Assembly (NCBI GenBank): GCA_026182355.1
Contig: JAPFBL010000105.1
Coordinates: forward strand, 797,001-861,000
Length of the DNA: 64,000 nt
Source of the DNA: Hermatobates lingyangjiaoensis
Taxonomy: Eukaryota; Arthropoda; Insecta; Hemiptera; Hermatobatidae
Reading direction: 5' to 3'
Position numbers and translations under genes: made by a program. Below, one piece after another: positions 57,941-64,000 of this stretch. Within the stretch, counting starts at the first letter, position 1. Each line of letters begins with the position of its first letter. Below the pieces are notes generated by a model. The model did no database searches. It was given only the letters and a program-made list of their open reading frames with translations, and was not told the origin of the DNA.

Positions 57941-60900
57941 TAATGGCTTCGTGAGCCCTTGTTTAGTTGAGGTACTGTTATAATGGGTTGGAGGCTAGCC
58001 TTTGACATAGTTCTTTCATGCAAGGTAAAGTTAAGACTTGCTTAGACAATACTGGGCCAAGGAAGTCAAATGTCAAAGTTTTAAATGTTTGACAAATTTT
58101 ATTGTCTCACAGCAAAATGACAAATGGCCTTTAATATATTTTGGTGTGCATATGATATAGTTATTGGAAAAAAATGTGTTATATTTAGTATTACTGGAGA
58201 ATTTTTATGTTTAGTGAAAGATTTTTCAAATTCGGATGTATAAATTATTTATAATGAATAATTTCATAAAAATGAAATTCATTCGAAAGAATGATATGAA
58301 AAATTACTTTTAAACAATGAAATGATATCGTACTTATAGCTGTAAAGTAAATATAAATACTTGTAATTGAAGCTATGTGTTAATCTCACCGTTCATGGCA
58401 ATATAGATTACAAGGTATTAGAAATGTCTTTAAAGCAACCACATTGTTAGTGGTTTAATGATAACAGCAGTATTATCGTGTTTAGGTTAGGTATTTCAAG
58501 GTGCTATTTCAACCTGGAGGATCGCTTGATTATAAAGTACCTAAAATTCAACAAAGCAGAGTTACGTAGTTCCACTAAAGTCTTTCCAGTTCTCCCAGGG
58601 TAGATATTAAAGCTAAGAAGTTTATAAGTAGCAATCCTAAGAAGGAATCTTAAAAGTCGTTGACTTCTCTAAACAAGTTTTCCTATGCTATATTTCAGTG
58701 TAGAACAAGTAATTGTCTATATTGTTACATAAATTTCGTCTGGATGTGTTATCAATGACCGTTGATTCAAAATAGGTTTTATTAATATTTCATAATTACA
58801 TATTGCATTCAATTTCAATGAATTTGCATTGTTATCATTTATTAAATAATACAGAAACTGGATTTAAAAACTCGTATTTCAAGAAAACAGGAAATCTACT
58901 TCGACAGAAGTAATAATAGTCACCTATCAATTACTTTTGTTTTTTAAATACTTTGTTAACACAAATTGTAATTATCAATCAACATTAAGAGGACTTATTA
59001 CTCTTATTTTCTATTCTAATATATATTAAATGATATTTTTTTCTAATTTGGGGTGTCTTCCATTTAGAGCTTTACATTTTCAAACAGGATAACAAAACAT
59101 TGCCAACTGACTCTCACCTGTACGAACATCTCAATAGCATCAATCTGCCGATCTGTTTATTTCGTTTTTATTATATATATTTTTTTGTGTAAGTTTTATT
59201 CCATACGTATGAAATTTATTTAAAATACTTTTCTAACTTAATAGGTTTGCTAGTAAATAAATATGTGACTCACAAACTCCCGTTTGTTAGGTATGCTCAA
59301 AATTTGTCTTAAATAACATTAAGCAATACATTACGAAAATACCTTGTAATTAGATCATGCTTAAAGGCTTTCAAAAACCTTTAATACCAACATCATTCAT
59401 GCAATTAATATATATACATATGACATATAATTGGATTAGTGAAGTTTTCTATAGTGACATATTATAATTACCTTTCATGTCATGTAATTTCATTGTAGAA
59501 AACCACTGGCATGGCATGTAGGTCTCATGGTTTATGTAAGTCTTTACTTAAGCCCAACCTACGTACTAATTGTTTTAACTTCGTCTAAATAATCTTTGAC
59601 AGATCAGTCTTTAAAAATTTGTTATTATCAACATTTCATTCATCGTGTTTAGCACAAAGCAACAAATCACATTTTTTCAATAAAAAGATAAAATAGTTTA
59701 TTTAATGTAAAGATCGTTGTCAGGTATTTCTTTGCCTCAAGTATTGATTGCAAAGCAGTATATAAAGAACACACAGTGTCATCATGTACAGTTTTTTTTA
59801 TCGATGTTATATTACATGAAAGAAATATGTTTTAACGATGTTTTTGTTTTTCAATTTAAGTTCAGATTTTCTTATTTTTCCTTTTATTTTCATTTTGAAG
59901 AAGTACTCTCAATGAATTATTTGAATATTTCGATGATTTTATGAGATCAATTCATGTACAAGTCATTTTCTCATTTGTATGGATATATTTATATTTTTTT
60001 ATATATTGGCTGTAATGATTGCTGCTAGTGTTAAGTATACTCAATTAATATACTTTTTAAACTGTTGTACACTTAACATGTACATAGGCTATAAATTTTA
60101 TAAATATATATATATGTACAGAAAATTTTATGAAATGATATTTCTTTAAAAGAAGTTGGTTATTTTAGTTGTAAAGTGGAATTAAAATGTGTTAACTTGT
60201 GTTAAGGCTTTGTTGATTATTTCTAAGGGAGAAGGAAATATTGTGATGAAGTGACTGTGAACATTTCAGTTTTGAATTTAATTTTTATGACGAAGTGTAT
60301 CTTTATTTTGTGGTATTCCTTTTAATACAACTCTTTCGATATTAATGTCATGGGAAGAATTTTACTTTGAAACAAAATGAAATTTATTTTTCTTATATAA
60401 CATAGATGATCTTAAATCATTTTTTTTTTATTAAAAGTAATAACTACAATGATATCACCACAATTAATACAAGGTAGAAAGCGAAAACCAGTACGAATAT
60501 CAGTAAAAATGCTTTGAGAATGTATTGTAGAAGTTACCTTAAATGTTATGTACTAATTTAATTTGTAGCAAACCTATATTTTTAGTCCTATGTAGATGCA
60601 AAAGGGATTTTATTTCCTTTAGTAAATGGTAATAAATTTTTTTAAAGCTCATAGTTTTTCTTTATTTATTACTTGAAATAAATTAATTAGATATGCCCTT
60701 GAAAACTTGTTACAACATAATAAATAGAATACATATTGTTCAAAATGAAACATCGAGAGTGCCTTTATTATTAGAAATCTTATAGTAGGATCACTTGAGG
60801 TACTATTTACGGTAAAGACAAATAAACATTTCAAAGACTACTTCGTTTTGTTTGAATAAGCAGTTAATTTACCTAATTACTAGTTTCATCTAATATTTTG

Positions 60901-63900
60901 TGTTAATAGTAGAGTGGTATTGACACCAGTCTCTATTCATATTATGAAGATTTGCTTTCATGTAACTAAATTTTTAAATGTGAATTTAATATACAGATCT
61001 TTTTAGCCATTTCAATGAGAATATTATTTTAAAATAATAACCACAATAAATTAATGATAGAATAAAGAGAATTGTATCCATAGCTAAATTTAACAGTTTG
61101 TAGTCTAAAACAAGTGAAATCTCAACTTTACTAAAATTATTAGCTTCTTATGAAACTGATTGACAATCAATAGTTTAATCATTTAAGTTAATTTCATTAA
61201 ATTAAATTCAATATTAAATAATGAACCATTTAACCTGTCAAAATTAACCCATGAAAATGTCTTGAACCTCATGTCACTTGAAAACGATTAGAGAAGAAAC
61301 TTTTAATTAACATATATTGAGAAATATTGTTTAATCATTAAATAGATTGAAATGATGAGCAATTTAACCTGATGCATTGCCAATTAGGTAAATTAGAGTT
61401 TCCTAGTTAGCTATATTTCCAGTTTGTTTTGGAAATCACATAAGTAACAATTTGGAAAGGCTTACAATCAACTTTACAAGAAGAAAAAATATTAAACTCG
61501 TTGACAACCAAACATTTTTTGTAACACTGCATATATGTACATATTAATCAACAATGTACCACTGCTTACATGAGGCTATAATGATTTTACCAGTTATAAA
61601 ACTTGGAATCATTGATCAATCCGAAATGTTATTACAATTATTAAACTGACTGTATGAACTCAGACCATATCTGTCCTGTCATATACCGTTTCCCATTGTG
61701 TAACTAAATTCAACTTCAGATTTCATAATGACCTTCATAAATGCACCTATGCCTCTCGTCTTTTACGAGCTTTTAAAAGAGTGCAGTTGAGGAATGGATG
61801 AAAAGGAAGGTAGAAAAATTCTGTCTCTTTCAGTTTAAAAAAAGCTCATTTTAACTGAATATACATTTTTATAAAAATTAAAAACCTTGGTATTAAATAT
61901 TTAATCCAAGTTAAATTAAAATAACACTAAGCTGGCTGCAAATTATGCTATATCAATCGATGAAGCTTTCAAAAATTTAATCACATTCTATGTGAATGCA
62001 AGGCATTTCCTTTCATGAAGCTAAAGATTTTCGCAATTATATATTAAATAAAAGTGAAAGATATTTCTTTAAAAACAGAATGAAGTTCATTAAAGAACTT
62101 ATAATCTAAAGTTCATTTTAGAAAATGTGGAATGAAGCACAATAGGAAAAATATAGCAGCGGTGTGCATGAGTCCAATGATGCTCGGTATCACAGTTTAA
62201 CAATTTGTCAGTCCTTTTAAATCAATAATTTTATTTTTGTTATGACTAATAAAATAAATGTAGTTACAATAAAATTAATGAAAACAATAAATTTTTAATA
62301 TGATTTAAATAGTATTTACAATAGTGTTTGGTATTACGTCTAAACTGTAACCAAATTAAAATAAAAACAAACTCAATTGGTTGTCAACGAGTTTTTTTTA
62401 TTATAATGACTTGTTGACAATATAGTGGCCTACATTAAACATTATAATAAGTTGAGTGTAAACCACTCCAATGTTTTCAAAACACTCCACCGACCAAATA
62501 CTAACGACAACTGGAAAACTAGTTTTGTCTTAACAGTGAGCATTATGTTAAAAACATAAGAAAGTCAGTAATTCAGTTAGGTAAGTTTAAAATATGCCCA
62601 GATGCTTCTGAACCAGTTTATTATTCGTATGAAATATAATAACGTAGTTTTAGTACAAGGACAGTCAAAAGCACAGCTTTAATAAATACTTTATTTGAAT
62701 GAGATGTTAAAATGAGCAGCTCTTACAAGTAACTCTGACTTTATACTATACATTCATCTACGATCTAGGAGTAGGTAAAAATATATCTATAATACAGTAT
62801 TCAATATAAATTGGTATCTATCTTAATAATATACAGAGACAAAGGCCTTTAGTCAACCTTCTGTGACCATAGTTAATAATGAACTACAGGGTAAACACAC
62901 AAACAATAGACCAACCTCACGTTAAGGTTAAGTTCAAAAAAAAAAAAGAAAAAAAGTAAGGAATGTTCACAAACATAATTTATAATATCGTCATTGTGCC
63001 AAAGAGCCCTTTTTCAATTGAAATAGAGATAATATCATAGAAGGGTGTATTTTAAGTACACATACTAAGAGGTTTTTTTCTTTTAAAGTAAATGGTGCAG
63101 AGCAAGTTCTATTCATGATAGTAAATTACTAAAACTACATAATATTTCACAGACAAGATATCTTAAAACAATAAAAATGAATTCATTGCAAATTTTTATG
63201 CATAAAATAAAAAAAAAACAATACTATTACAACAAGAAATAAACAAGAATTACTGATCTTGTTAGCATTTACTAATACATCATTTAGACAAACAAGCAAT
63301 ATACCGACTGGAATTAAATAATGAGTTCACCATTTACCTATTTAGTTCATATGATACAATTTTTTGATATATAATATGCAAAACACAAATGGAGTAGTCT
63401 TAACAACAATACTAACAGAAACAATCATAGAATTAGTTTAAAACTAAAAAAATAGCTTTGTTCCAAATCAAGAATATAGCTACTTTAATTGTTATTGTTT
63501 CATATTTGTATATAACTTAAACTAATAAAATATATTATAAGAACTTTAACTTTTCAAATAGAAAAAGTTACCTTCAACATTATTTTTATTTAAAACCAAT
63601 TCAAAGAAATGATTTACAGGCTCCCGGTTCATCCATGAAATATCAGCCAAATATTATACTAATAACACAAAAAAGTGGAAAAATTTTCACAAATTGGAAT
63701 GGAGTTATTATCTTGATAATGGAATTTGATCGAAGTATTATTAGTACATAAATCAGTTGAATTTAAATTGAATTTTATTATTTCCTTTATAACAACACCT
63801 ACGGCCAATAAAATTGTTTATACAATGGAAAAACATAGTTAATTCATATCAACCCACATTGAAATCTTTATTGTATAACACTATGGAATACTTAAATACC

Positions 63901-64000
63901 TGTTATTTATTCCATATATTTTTAATAATATTCTTATTTAATAATTAAATAATTATTAATGAACCTTTATTACAGATATTAATTGTAATAAGAACATAAC
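57941..64000. other. AT-rich DNA downstream of the gene
   Basis: No coding segment, RNA gene or ordered repeat recognised apart from short A runs (for example near 62938-62957). It could include a longer 3' UTR or the flank of the next gene. Confidence 0.5.

Overview
The window is animal nuclear DNA. It is strongly AT-rich, its genes have introns, and it is full of dispersed repeats (Penelope-like and LINE reverse-transcriptase remnants, a mariner derivative, hairpin elements, micro- and minisatellites). The long repeat-filled introns and repeat types would fit a mollusc, perhaps a cephalopod. That placement is an impression from style, not proof.

One protein-coding gene can be supported. 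It is the 3' part of a plus-strand gene for an SLC6-family (LeuT-fold) Na+-coupled neutral amino acid transporter, closest to the vertebrate SLC6A18/19/20 (B0AT/SIT) group. Eleven exons run from 16723 to the stop codon at 57247-57249 and cover TM2 to TM12 plus a long cytoplasmic tail. The exon or exons for the N-terminus and TM1 (the Trp-Arg-Phe-Pro-Tyr region) were not found in the first 16.7 kb and should lie upstream. Splice phases agree at every junction. The exception is the last one, where the reading frame survives only if a donor 13 bases downstream of the obvious one is used.

Layout: 1-16722 is intron or upstream DNA holding a 1.7 kb inverted repeat, a 24-bp minisatellite with a 201-bp higher-order period, a TG microsatellite and a Penelope-like fragment. 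The 15.4 kb intron at 16956-32352 holds a snap-back mariner element, a degraded Penelope-like coding region, a perfect 160-bp direct repeat and a decayed LINE reverse transcriptase. Region 32353-45356 is the exon-dense core, with smaller introns that carry a 247-bp tandem duplication, a palindromic hairpin element, a terminal-inverted-repeat element and a 62-bp tandem array. The 11.7 kb intron at 45357-57097 holds a tRNA-type SINE near its end. From 57250 onward there is a probable 3' UTR and then featureless AT-rich DNA.

No operon, CRISPR array, rRNA or intact tRNA gene is present. Most open frames over 60 codons are chance frames in AT-rich or repetitive DNA. The most useful second-look items are the 13-nt donor choice that decides the transporter's C-terminus, a recurring CTGANGA-hairpin-GAAA signature in several repeats, the snap-back mariner, and the exact 160-bp duplication.
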